Shown here one piece after another: positions 1 to 7,369 of a stretch of 11,057 nucleotides of DNA. Position 1 is the first letter of the stretch. Every line of letters begins with the position of its first letter. Under the pieces are notes generated by a model. It was not told the origin of the DNA. It was given only the letters and a program-made list of their open reading frames with translations, and made no database searches. The stretch spans positions 1 through 11,057 of the forward strand of contig VAXT01000059.1 in the NCBI GenBank assembly GCA_005883245.1, read 5' to 3'. Origin of the DNA: Actinomycetota bacterium. Lineage in GTDB: Bacteria; Actinomycetota; Thermoleophilia; Gaiellales; Gaiellaceae. The translations under genes and the position numbers were made by a program.

Positions 1-1
1 C

Positions 2-127
2 ACGAGCGTGTTCCCGTCGATCGGCGCGGTCAACCCGGCGCTAACCGCGATGGCGAACTCACTCCGTGTGGGCGACCACCTGCTCGAGCGGATGGGCGCG
101 AAGGCGGAGGCTGCGGCGGCGGCCTAG
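2..127 (+). CDS. GMC-type FAD-dependent oxidoreductase, C-terminal fragment (5' end outside window)
   Basis: Only the last 41 codons are visible, ending in TAG at 125-127. The fragment opens with TSVFPSIGAVNPALTAMAN and continues through a short amphipathic helix to an alanine-rich tail. In glucose-methanol-choline oxidoreductases the C-terminal substrate domain ends in a segment of the type S-x-F-P-[ST]-x-x-x-x-N-P-x-x-T-x-x-A, which completes the FAD pocket and supplies the second active-site residue (Asn or His); here that would be the Asn of VNP. The role would be FAD-linked oxidation of an alcohol-type substrate, but the substrate cannot be told from this piece. The frame is supported by the motif and by good third-position GC. 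It converges with the next gene, the two stops sharing CTAG. Family assignment is from memory of the motif and would need the full gene. Confidence 0.72.
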   Translation, partial: TSVFPSIGAVNPALTAMANSLRVGDHLLERMGAKAEAAAAA

Positions 128-576
128 CCTGCTTGCTGAGAGCCGCCGGGGTGCAGGCTCGCGGTGATCTTCTCGATCGCCTCGCGCTCCTCCGGGCTGA
201 CCGCCTCGCCCTCCTCCTTGTGCGCCTTGGCGACTGCCCCCGCGACCTCGAGCACGAAGTGCCGGTACCCCTCGACCTCGCCCGCATCCGCCTTCTGCTC
301 CAGTAGCTCGACCGCTTGGGTCAGCTTGCCGAGCCCTTCGTGCTCCAGCTGCTCCGCCGAGTCGTAGCGTTTCACGGGCGGCTTCTCGGCGACGATCGAG
401 TCGAGCAGCTCGCTCTCCCCGCGCTCCTGACGCGCCTCCGCATACGTCTTCGAGAGCGCCCAGCTCTCGCGGAAGCTCCCGCCCTTCGAGGCCATCAGCG
501 CGTACATGCCTGCCGCGGTCGGCCCCTCGCGAACGAGCTCCCACTCCTCCTCTGTGAAGTCGGCCTTGCCGGTCAT
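124..576 (-). CDS. Conserved hypothetical helical protein, possibly TerB-like, last gene after cydC
   Basis: This is a 150-residue soluble protein of unknown function. It is rich in Glu, Lys and Ala and appears all-helical, with no signal peptide and no membrane segment. The start opens with MTGKADFTEEEWELV, followed by a glycine/aromatic stretch (EGPTAAGMYALMASKGGSFRE), a charged middle and a C-terminal helix pair containing VAKAHKEEGE and SPEEREAIEKI. The pattern recalls actinobacterial conserved hypotheticals, and the paired acidic helices faintly recall TerB-type proteins, but I would not assign a function. The start is well supported: AAGGAGA lies 5 nt upstream of the ATG. It begins 30 nt after the cydC stop on the same strand, so it is likely the distal gene of the cyd operon. 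Its TAG overlaps the stop of the convergent oxidoreductase gene. Confidence 0.85.
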   Translation of the reverse strand: MTGKADFTEEEWELVREGPTAAGMYALMASKGGSFRESWALSKTYAEARQERGESELLDSIVAEKPPVKRYDSAEQLEHEGLGKLTQAVELLEQKADAGEVEGYRHFVLEVAGAVAKAHKEEGEAVSPEEREAIEKITASLHPGGSQQAG

Positions 577-606
577 GTGGTCTCCTTTCGTCGCTGGGAG
601 ATTAGG

Positions 607-2256
607 TCACGCGCGCTCTCTGAGGACGACCACCTCGTCGGCGAGGTCGACGCCCTCGGGGCGGTGGGTGATCAGGAGGATCGTGCGCCCGCGCGCGGCG
701 GAGAACACGTCCGCGACGAGCTTCTTCGCGGTCGGCGGATCGAGATGCGCCGTCGGCTCGTCCAGCACGAGCACCGGCGCATCGGTCAGGAGCGCCCGCG
801 CGAGCACGATGCGCTGGCGTTGCCCGCCCGAGAGCTCGCGGCCCTCTTCGCCGACGAGCGTGTCCAGTCCGTCGGGGAGGCTCTGCACCCAGCTCAGGAT
901 GCGTGCGGCGCCCAGGGCTCGGGCCAGCTCCTCGTCGTTCGCTTCCGGCCTGGCGAGCTTGAGGTTGTCCCGGATGCTCGCCGAGAAGAGATGCGCGTCC
1001 TGGCCGGCGACGGCGATCATGCTGCGCACGTCCTCCTGGCGGTAGCAGCGCAGGTCCTGGCCGTCGAACGTCACTCGGCCCCGCTCCGGGTCGAGGAAGC
1101 GGAGGAGAAGCTTGACGACCGTCGTCTTGCCGGCCCCGCTCGGGCCGAGCAGGACGACTCGCCGCCCCGGGTCGAGGCGCAGGCTGAAGCCGTCGAGCGC
1201 CGGCCGCTCACCCGGGCCGTAGCGGGCCCGGACGTCTTCGAGCTCGATCGTGACGGGGCTCTGCGGTGCGGCCAGCGGCTCCACTGGGTCGACGATCCGC
1301 GGCACGCGATCCGTCAGGTCGAGGATCCGCCTGCCCGCCGCGAGGGTCGCCTGCAGCTCGCGGACCGCCTCGCTCAGAGGCTGAACGGCCTCGAAGGCGG
1401 CCAGAGCGAGGAGGCCCAGGAGAGCGATCAACACGCGGTCGAGGCGCCCCTCCGCATGCGCCTGAACGCTGACCGCGAGCACGACGACGACCGTCACCCC
1501 GGTCACGAGCAGGCGCAGGGCGTCGCCGAGCCCGTCGGCGAATGCGGCTCGGCGGGAGATGCGGACGAGCGTCGAGTCGGCTCTGCGCATCGTGCGTAGC
1601 CGATCGCGCTCGAGGCCGAACGCCGCGAGCTCGGCGCTTCCGGCGAGCGTCTCGACGAGCTCTGACGTGAGCGCTCCACGGGCCTCGGCGTAGCGGACGG
1701 ACGTCCGCCGGGACACGGACGCAGCCGCCAGGGGCACGACGATTCCACCGAGGAACAGCCCGGCGGCGAGCACCACGCCCGCGGCCGGCAGGAAGATCGC
1801 AGCGAGCGCCACGGACGCCGCGCCCGCGATCAGAGCTACGAGCGGAGGCTCGAGGCCGCGCAGGTAGAGGTTCTGGAGCGAGTCGACGTCGCCGACGAAG
1901 CGCGAGAGCAGGTCGCCGCGCCGCGTGTCCTCGAGCTGCACCGGTGCCAGCGGCTCGACCGCCTCGTACACCTGCGCGCGGGCGCGGCCGAGCGAGCGCA
2001 GCGCGACGTCGTGCGAGGCCAGCCGCTCCAGGTAGCGGGCCAGCGGGCGGGCGAGCCCGAAGAAGCGGACGCCGACGATGGCCGCGCTCAGCGAGAGCAC
2101 GGCCGGATGCTCGGCAGCCCGCGAGATCAGAAAGCCGGCCGTCGCCATGAGGCCGACGCCGAACAGGATCGTCAGCACCCCCAGGAGCGCGGCGAGCGCG
2201 AGCCGCGTGCGGCGCACGTCGGTGATCAGCATCAGCCTGCGGATCGTCGCCGTCAC
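607..2256 (-). CDS. cydC: CydC, ABC exporter subunit for cytochrome bd assembly
   Basis: A 549-residue fused membrane/ATPase half-transporter. CydDC of E. coli exports reduced thiols (cysteine, glutathione) and binds heme, and is needed to mature cytochrome bd; the exact substrate remains debated. The membrane part (about residues 15-310) has the CydC-like early segments GVGLMATAGFLISRAA (33-48) and VRFFGLARPLARYLERL (63-79). The ATPase part has Walker A GPSGAGKTT (371-379), Q-loop Gln419, a canonical signature LSGGQ (475-479), Walker B VLVLDE (495-500) and H-loop His531. Length is close to the usual 550-590. The start is GTG, overlapping the cydD stop as GTGA, with a modest GAGG upstream. 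It is the last cyd gene in the order A-B-D-C. Assignment as CydC rather than a generic exporter rests on both sequence and context. Confidence 0.95.
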   Translation of the reverse strand: MTATIRRLMLITDVRRTRLALAALLGVLTILFGVGLMATAGFLISRAAEHPAVLSLSAAIVGVRFFGLARPLARYLERLASHDVALRSLGRARAQVYEAVEPLAPVQLEDTRRGDLLSRFVGDVDSLQNLYLRGLEPPLVALIAGAASVALAAIFLPAAGVVLAAGLFLGGIVVPLAAASVSRRTSVRYAEARGALTSELVETLAGSAELAAFGLERDRLRTMRRADSTLVRISRRAAFADGLGDALRLLVTGVTVVVVLAVSVQAHAEGRLDRVLIALLGLLALAAFEAVQPLSEAVRELQATLAAGRRILDLTDRVPRIVDPVEPLAAPQSPVTIELEDVRARYGPGERPALDGFSLRLDPGRRVVLLGPSGAGKTTVVKLLLRFLDPERGRVTFDGQDLRCYRQEDVRSMIAVAGQDAHLFSASIRDNLKLARPEANDEELARALGAARILSWVQSLPDGLDTLVGEEGRELSGGQRQRIVLARALLTDAPVLVLDEPTAHLDPPTAKKLVADVFSAARGRTILLITHRPEGVDLADEVVVLRERA

Positions 2257-3929
2257 AGGACCTCGTCCGTGATCGCCGCCCTGCCCTTGCCGTCGGCGAG
2301 AATGACGATGCGGTCCGCATGCTCGACGAGCTCGGGTCGGTGTGCGATCAGCAGCACCATGCGGCCTGCGCGGAGCCGCTCGACGGACTCGGCGACAACC
2401 GCGGCGCTCGTCCGGTCGAGGTCGGCCGTCGGCTCGTCGAGGATGACGAGCGGTGCGTCGCGCACGAACGCACGGGCCAGCGCGATGCGACGGCTCTCAC
2501 CGGCGGACAGAGGACGGCCCCCGTCGCCGACGAGCGTCTCGTAGCCCAAGGGCAGCGCCTGGACGAACCGGTCGGCGCCTGCGAGCACGGCCGCGTCGCG
2601 AACCGAGCGCTCGGTTGCGCCCCGGTCGCCGAGACGAATGTTGTCGGCGATCGTGCCGCGGAAGATGGTCGGCCGCTGCGGCACCCACGCGATCTGCTCG
2701 CGCCAGAAGTCGGCCCGGCAGTCGGCGAGATCGAGACCCCCGACGGAGATCCGGCCGCCGACCGGATCGATGAAGCGCAGGAGCAGGCTCCCGACGGTCG
2801 TCTTCCCGGAGCCGCTCGGCCCGACCAGGGCCACGGTCTCGTCCGGGTAGAGCTCGAGATCGAGCCCGTCGAGCACGAGCCCCGGCCGCGACGGGTACGC
2901 GAACGAGACCGCCTCGAAGCGGACGGTCGCACTCATCGCGCTCGGCGCGATCAGGTTCGGCTCCGGCCTCGAGGGCAGCTCCTCGTCGACCAGCTCCAGC
3001 ATCCGCTCCGCGACAGCGACTCCGTCGGCGCTCGCGTGGAACTGCGCGGCGAGCTGCCGCATGGGGAGGTAGAGCTCCGGCGCGAGGACCAGCACCGTCA
3101 GGCCGGCCTGGAAACCGAGGCCACCCTCGACGAGGCGCACGCCGGCGGTGACGGCAACGAGCGCGACGCCGAGGGTCGCGGCCAGCTCGAGCACGGCTCC
3201 CGAGAGAAACGCGACGCGCAGGGTGCCGATCGTCGTTCGGCGATAACGCTCTCCGATCTCGTCGAGCGCCGCGGCCTGTTGCCGCCCGCGGTTGAATGCT
3301 CGCAGCGTCGGCAGGCCGCGGACGACGTCGAGGAAGTGGGTCGAGAGCAGCCGAAGCGCCAGCCAACGCTCCCGGGTGCGCTCCTCGGTGTAGCGGCCGA
3401 TCAGCCACATGAAGACCGGCACGAGCGGCAGCGTGATCAGCATCAGCGCGGCCGAGATCGGGTCGATCGCGACCACGAGACCGAGCACCGCGACCGGAAC
3501 GATGACCGCGAGCACGACCTGCGGGAGGTAGCGGGCGAAGTACGCCTCGAGCCCCTCGACGCCCTGCACCGCGGTCGCCGCGATCTCGCCGGTCTCGGCT
3601 CCGTCAGTAGCGAGCGGCTGGGACCGAAGCCTGCGCTCCACCAGCTCGAGGCGTAACTCGGAGAGGACGGTCGAAGCCGCGCGGCGCCCGGCCACTTCGA
3701 AGCCCCAGGTCAGGACGCTTCGCCCGGCGAAGGCGAGCGCGAGCAGCACGAGGTCGAACGCAACATCGTCCAACGACGCGCCCGAGAACCCCAGCGCCAC
3801 GATCCGCGCGATCAACACCGCCTGCACGAGGACGAGCCCAGCCGACGCAGCGCCGAGGATCGCATCGAGGACGAGTAGGCTGCGCACCGGAGCCGCACGG
3901 CGCACGAGGGCCTGGTCGAGGAGACGCAT
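2253..3929 (-). CDS. cydD: CydD, ABC exporter subunit for cytochrome bd assembly
   Basis: A 558-residue partner of CydC, with a membrane domain (about residues 15-310) followed by an ATPase domain. CydD-typical features are LRLELVERRL (92-101), LPTLRAFNRG (206-215), and the run ELYLPMRQLAAQFHAS (285-300) that ends the membrane domain. ATPase motifs are Walker A GPSGSGKTT (370-378), Q-loop Gln418, Walker B LVILDE (494-499) and H-loop His530. The signature reads LSAGE (474-478) instead of LSGGQ, while CydC has the standard form, so the two composite ATP sites of the heterodimer are probably not equal. The ATG lies 2 nt after the cydB stop without a strong Shine-Dalgarno sequence, which suggests translational coupling. 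The 3' end overlaps cydC by 4 nt (GTGA). Confidence 0.95.
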   Translation of the reverse strand: MRLLDQALVRRAAPVRSLLVLDAILGAASAGLVLVQAVLIARIVALGFSGASLDDVAFDLVLLALAFAGRSVLTWGFEVAGRRAASTVLSELRLELVERRLRSQPLATDGAETGEIAATAVQGVEGLEAYFARYLPQVVLAVIVPVAVLGLVVAIDPISAALMLITLPLVPVFMWLIGRYTEERTRERWLALRLLSTHFLDVVRGLPTLRAFNRGRQQAAALDEIGERYRRTTIGTLRVAFLSGAVLELAATLGVALVAVTAGVRLVEGGLGFQAGLTVLVLAPELYLPMRQLAAQFHASADGVAVAERMLELVDEELPSRPEPNLIAPSAMSATVRFEAVSFAYPSRPGLVLDGLDLELYPDETVALVGPSGSGKTTVGSLLLRFIDPVGGRISVGGLDLADCRADFWREQIAWVPQRPTIFRGTIADNIRLGDRGATERSVRDAAVLAGADRFVQALPLGYETLVGDGGRPLSAGESRRIALARAFVRDAPLVILDEPTADLDRTSAAVVAESVERLRAGRMVLLIAHRPELVEHADRIVILADGKGRAAITDEVL

Positions 3930-3931
3930 GG

Positions 3932-4987
3932 TCAGCCTGCGGGCGAGCCGCCTGTCGGAGGCGCGAGCGCTTCAGGCAGCTGGACGCCCTCGCCGGTGAC
4001 CCGTGCGCGAAAAACGTAGTACGACCAGCTCTGGTAGACGAGGATGATCGGCAACATGATCAGCGCGACGACCGTCATCACGGCGAGCGTGTAGTGCTGA
4101 GACGCGGCGCCCGGGACGTCGAGGCTGTTGCTGAAGTCGGTGCTCGAGACCATGACCCGCGGATAGAGGCCGGTGAAGAGCGTCGCCACAGCCGCGACCG
4201 TCCCGAGCGCGGTCATCGTGAACGCCAGCACACTTCTCCCCGCGTAGACGAGGAAAGCAGCCACCGCGAGAGCCGCGATGCCGGCGGCGGCCGGCACGAC
4301 GACCGGGAAGACGTCCTTGTCGTTGCGGTCGACGGCCACGACCACAGTCCAAATCACGAATGCGGCGCCGACAGCGGTCGCGGGCAGTGCCAGCCTCCGG
4401 GCGGCGGTGCGAACGCGCTCGTGGAGGTCGCCGGTCGTACGGAGCGTCAGGTAGTTCGCGCCGTGGAAGGCGAAGAGCAGCACGAACGCGATGCCCGCGA
4501 ACACCGTGTAGCCCGTGAACAGGTCGACCAGGTTGCCGTCGTAGTCATTGTTCGAGTTGATCGGCACGCCGTGGATCAGGTTCGCGAGCGCGATGCCCCA
4601 GACGAGCGCGATCCCGGTGCTGCCGAGCGCGTTCGCCCACAGCCAGGCGGTCCGCCACCTCGTGCTCTCGCCCTTCTCGCGCCACTCGAACGAGACCACG
4701 CGGATGATCAGGAAGAAGAGGAGGAGGAGGAGCGCGAGGTAGAAGCCCGAGAACATCGTCGCGTACCAGGCCGGGAACGCCGCGAACGTCGCCGCGCCGG
4801 CCACGACGAGCCAGACCTCGTTCCCGTCCCAGACCGGCCCTATCGATTCGAACATCGCGCCGCGCTCAGATTCGTTCCGGGGAACGAACGGCAGCAGCAT
4901 GCCCACGCCGAAGTCGAAGCCCTCGAGCAGGAAGTAGCCGCTCCAGAGGACGGCGATCAGGCTGAACCAGAGGATCTGGAGGTCCAT
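3932..4987 (-). CDS. cydB: Cytochrome bd quinol oxidase subunit II (CydB)
   Basis: A 351-residue integral membrane protein with about nine hydrophobic segments, the structural partner of CydA in the cytoplasmic membrane. Family marks are LEGFDFGVGML near the N-terminus (21-31), PVWDGNEVWLV (51-61), FHGANYL (174-180), the late periplasmic-side segment YPRVMVSS (275-282) and the closing motif YQSWSYYVFRARV (318-330). Length is close to typical for actinobacterial CydB (E. coli CydB is about 379). The ATG overlaps the cydA stop by one base (TGATG), a classical coupled junction that fits equal production of the two subunits. The last 20 or so residues are Pro/Gly-rich and probably a disordered cytoplasmic tail. 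Nothing suggests truncation. Confidence 0.97.
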   Translation of the reverse strand: MDLQILWFSLIAVLWSGYFLLEGFDFGVGMLLPFVPRNESERGAMFESIGPVWDGNEVWLVVAGAATFAAFPAWYATMFSGFYLALLLLLFFLIIRVVSFEWREKGESTRWRTAWLWANALGSTGIALVWGIALANLIHGVPINSNNDYDGNLVDLFTGYTVFAGIAFVLLFAFHGANYLTLRTTGDLHERVRTAARRLALPATAVGAAFVIWTVVVAVDRNDKDVFPVVVPAAAGIAALAVAAFLVYAGRSVLAFTMTALGTVAAVATLFTGLYPRVMVSSTDFSNSLDVPGAASQHYTLAVMTVVALIMLPIILVYQSWSYYVFRARVTGEGVQLPEALAPPTGGSPAG

Positions 4988-6378
4988 CAGTACGTCGCCG
5001 CCGGTTCGGGCAGCTCATCGCGCGTCGTCGGCCGGTCGGGCCGCGCGTAACGCCGCATGAGGACGAAGTCGACGATTCCGAGGATGAGGTAGAGGCCGAT
5101 GAAGAACGCGAGGCTGACCGCGATCCAGGCGGTGCCCACGCTCGGCGAATTTGCCTGGTCGGTCTTCAGCAGACCCTGGACGATCCACGGCTGGCGCCCC
5201 ATTTCCGTCAGCACCCAGCCTGCCGTGGCCGCGATGTACGGAAACGCGATCGCGACGATCGCCGTCCACTGGAACCAGCGCGCCGTCTCGAGCTTCCGCT
5301 TCCAGTACAGCCACGCACCGAGGGCGGAGATCAGGAACATGAGCACGCCCATGTAGGCCATGACCCGCATCGACCAGTAGATGACTCGGATGTTCGGCAT
5401 GTAGTTGCCGGAGCCGTACTTGCTCTCCTCCTGGGCCTGCAGCTCGTTGAGGCCCTGAACCTGGCCGCTGAACGACCCGGTCGCCATGTACGACAGGACT
5501 CTCGGGATCGTGATCGAGAACGCCGGGGTCTGGTCGCCCTCCGTGAAGCCCCCGATCTGGAAGGCGGAGAAGCCGCACGGCTCGCACGTGTTCCACTGCG
5601 CCTCGGAGGCGGCGATCTTCATGCTCTGCGCGCTCGTCACCGCCTCGCCGAAGCGGTTGCCGACGACCAGCTGGAGCAGTGTGACCGGCACCGCGACGAT
5701 CAGCGCGAGCTTCGCAGCGCGGCGGAACAGCTCGACGTCCTGGCCGCGCAGGAAGTGCCAGCAGCAGACGCCGAGCATCACGATCGACCCGAAGATGAGC
5801 CCGGCGAGCATCGTGTGCAGGTACGCCCGCAGTGCGAACTCGTTGGAGAGGAGCTTCCAGACGCTCGTCAGCTGCGCCTCCCCGTTCACGATCTTGTAGC
5901 CGACCGGGTGCTGCATCCACGAGTTGGCGACGAGGATGAAGTACCCCGAGAGCCAACTGCCGAGCACGGCGATCCAGATCGTCGCGAGGTGGACCCGCGG
6001 CGAGAGCCGGTTCCAGCCGAAGATCCAGAGCCCGAGGAAGGTCGACTCGAGCATGAACGCGGCGAGCCCCTCGATCGCCAGCGGCGCGCCGAAGACGTTG
6101 CCCACGTACTTCGAGTACACCGACCAGTTCATCCCGAACTCGAACTCCTGGACGAGCCCGGTGGCGACGCCGATCGCGACGTTGATCAGGAGCAGGGTCC
6201 CGAAGAAGCGCGTCAGCCGCAGCCAGGCTTCGTCGCCCGAGCGGTACCAGAGCGTCTGCATGATCGCGACGAGCGGCCCCAGGCCGAGCGTCAGGGGCAC
6301 GAACAGGAAGTGGTAGAGCGAGGTCGTCGCGAACTGGACTCGGGCCAGGTCGACCCCCGTCGAGGCGAGCAGCATCAT
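4987..6378 (-). CDS. cydA: Cytochrome bd quinol oxidase subunit I (CydA), short-Q-loop type
   Basis: A 463-residue heme-bearing subunit that oxidises quinol (probably menaquinol) and reduces oxygen to water without proton pumping. Residues aligning with the E. coli heme and quinol sites are present: His23 (E. coli His19), Glu103 in AIEG and Glu111 in LEST (Glu99/Glu107), His188 (His186), Arg338 and Met340 in SMRVM (Arg391/Met393), Lys254 and Glu259 in the Q-loop (Lys252/Glu257), and the GRQPW motif (394-398). The Q-loop lacks the long insertion of E. coli, and the protein is correspondingly shorter. A Cys pair (Cys265, Cys268 in NTCEPCGF) lies in the Q-loop. I chose the ATG at 6378 because it overlaps the upstream gene's stop as ATGA and because residues before it (from an ATG at 6414) do not resemble CydA. 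No strong Shine-Dalgarno sequence precedes it, which fits coupling. The ATG at 6375 is also possible. Confidence 0.97.
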   Translation of the reverse strand: MMLLASTGVDLARVQFATTSLYHFLFVPLTLGLGPLVAIMQTLWYRSGDEAWLRLTRFFGTLLLINVAIGVATGLVQEFEFGMNWSVYSKYVGNVFGAPLAIEGLAAFMLESTFLGLWIFGWNRLSPRVHLATIWIAVLGSWLSGYFILVANSWMQHPVGYKIVNGEAQLTSVWKLLSNEFALRAYLHTMLAGLIFGSIVMLGVCCWHFLRGQDVELFRRAAKLALIVAVPVTLLQLVVGNRFGEAVTSAQSMKIAASEAQWNTCEPCGFSAFQIGGFTEGDQTPAFSITIPRVLSYMATGSFSGQVQGLNELQAQEESKYGSGNYMPNIRVIYWSMRVMAYMGVLMFLISALGAWLYWKRKLETARWFQWTAIVAIAFPYIAATAGWVLTEMGRQPWIVQGLLKTDQANSPSVGTAWIAVSLAFFIGLYLILGIVDFVLMRRYARPDRPTTRDELPEPAATY

Positions 6379-7298
6379 GGCGGAATACTTGGAGGCAAGG
6401 TGCGATTTGCACATCGCCCAAAGGGGAGCAACATCACACTCTGGAGAGCAAGCGTCGCGACCGCACCCAGCACCATCATCGTGACGTTCGTGCCGAGCAC
6501 GCCGAGTGCTCCCGTGGCCGTCCCGAACTCGCCCAGCCCGGCCGCTACACCGAGGTAGGCGGCAGCAGGGATGGTCGTCACCGAGATCGCCACGCCGACG
6601 CCTGCGCTGGCGCGGGTTTCGAGAGCGAGCATGCCCGCGATTCCAGCGGCCAGGGCGACGGCGATCGTCTCGTTGTTGACGCTCGTGAGGCTGCCGAGGG
6701 CACCTGTTTCCTGGAGGTTGAACCCGGACGGCAGCAGGTCGAGGGCATCCTGGGCCAGCGCGAAGATCGCCGCAGCGGCGGTCGCGGTTGCCAGGCCAAG
6801 TGCCAGGGTCAGAAGAGCCCGGACGGCGAGAGCTGGTTGACGGCCGACGACGCCGACGCCGATCGCGGTGATGGGCAGCAGGTCGGGGCTAACGGCCATC
6901 GCACCGACGATCAGGATCACGTTCGTATCGACCACGCCGTAGCAGGCGATCACGCCGGCCACGAACATGAATGCCAGGTAGCGCGCGAGCGGGCGGGCGT
7001 TGAGCCAGGCCGTGCCGAGGACGTCGGCCCAGACGAGGCTCGCCTCGCCCGGTCCCGCCGCCAGCGAGCCGACGACTTCCATGCGCGTGAGCGAGATGTC
7101 ACTCGTCGGCACGCCTTGACGGCGCAGCGTCTCCAATAGCGCGTCGACCGCTCCCGGGCGGACCGTCGCAGAAACGATCGAGCGACCCGCTCGCGTTGCT
7201 GGGACGACCCTCACCCGACTCACGCCCTCGACTTGGTCGAGCAACTCGGCGACTGTCGACATCACTGTCGAGTTGCCAAACACCTCGAGATTGATCAT
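6375..7298 (-). CDS. DUF389 family membrane protein, first gene of the cyd operon
   Basis: A 307-residue protein with a soluble N-terminal region (about 1-75), which has the look of a small regulatory alpha/beta domain (VEGVSRVRVVPATRAG, then QGVPTSDISLTRMEVV). It is followed by about six membrane segments (roughly 106-124, 127-150, 158-182, 212-228, 230-258, 262-292). The segment VILIVGAMAVSPDLLPI (127-143) matches the conserved core of DUF389 (TIGR00341/TIGR00271) proteins, in which [IV]-G-A-M-x-[IV]-[SG]-P is typical. The family's function is not established; a transport or sensing role is plausible. The start at 7298 was chosen because the domain begins there; an in-frame start at 7439 would overlap the divergent gene and add a basic, low-complexity leader. 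Its TGA overlaps the cydA ATG (ATGA), so both are probably on one transcript, read from the 7299-7369 region. Confidence 0.88.
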   Translation of the reverse strand: MINLEVFGNSTVMSTVAELLDQVEGVSRVRVVPATRAGRSIVSATVRPGAVDALLETLRRQGVPTSDISLTRMEVVGSLAAGPGEASLVWADVLGTAWLNARPLARYLAFMFVAGVIACYGVVDTNVILIVGAMAVSPDLLPITAIGVGVVGRQPALAVRALLTLALGLATATAAAAIFALAQDALDLLPSGFNLQETGALGSLTSVNNETIAVALAAGIAGMLALETRASAGVGVAISVTTIPAAAYLGVAAGLGEFGTATGALGVLGTNVTMMVLGAVATLALQSVMLLPFGRCANRTLPPSIPP

Positions 7299-7369
7299 GG
7301 GCCCGAGCCTAGTCCGTGTCGCGAGTACGCCTGTGACGTATCGTGAACCGAGCCACCAAAAGGAGAGTG
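7299..7369. promoter_or_regulatory. Divergent intergenic region, likely promoters for the cyd operon and the DUF6325 gene
   Basis: These 71 bases separate two divergent start codons, so leftward transcription of DUF389-cydABDC and rightward transcription of the DUF6325 gene must both start here or within the neighbouring genes. It is slightly richer in A/T than its surroundings in the middle (around 7325-7360). I could not identify convincing -10/-35 pairs in either direction. GTGA occurs twice ten bases apart (from 7333 and 7343), but this is too short to call an operator. The region call rests on gene layout only. Confidence 0.5.
7360..7366 (+). promoter_or_regulatory. Ribosome binding site fixing the start of the DUF6325 gene
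   Basis: AAGGAGA lies three bases before the ATG at 7370, with the AGGAG core five bases before it. This favours 7370 over the in-frame upstream codon at 7343, which has no such site and would add nine residues (mostly basic) not expected for the family. Confidence 0.8.

Noticed and set aside
316..3656. Long open frames on the plus strand opposite cydC and cydD
   Set aside because: They mirror the minus-strand codons of clear ABC transporter genes in a GC-rich genome. Their products are Arg/Glu/Ala-rich, low in hydrophobic order, and show no family motif.
4094..5050. Plus-strand open frame opposite cydB
   Set aside because: It encodes a highly charged Glu/Arg/His-rich sequence, typical of an antisense shadow of a hydrophobic membrane protein gene.
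6379..6414. Upstream ATG at 6414 as the cydA start
   Set aside because: The 12 added residues (MCKSHLASKYSA) do not resemble CydA N-termini, there is no ribosome binding site before it, and the 6378 ATG makes a classic ATGA overlap with the upstream gene.
5015..6421. Long minus-strand frame overlapping cydA in another register
   Set aside because: The product is Arg/Ala/Asp-rich without membrane segments, whereas the cydA frame shows all heme-ligand motifs.
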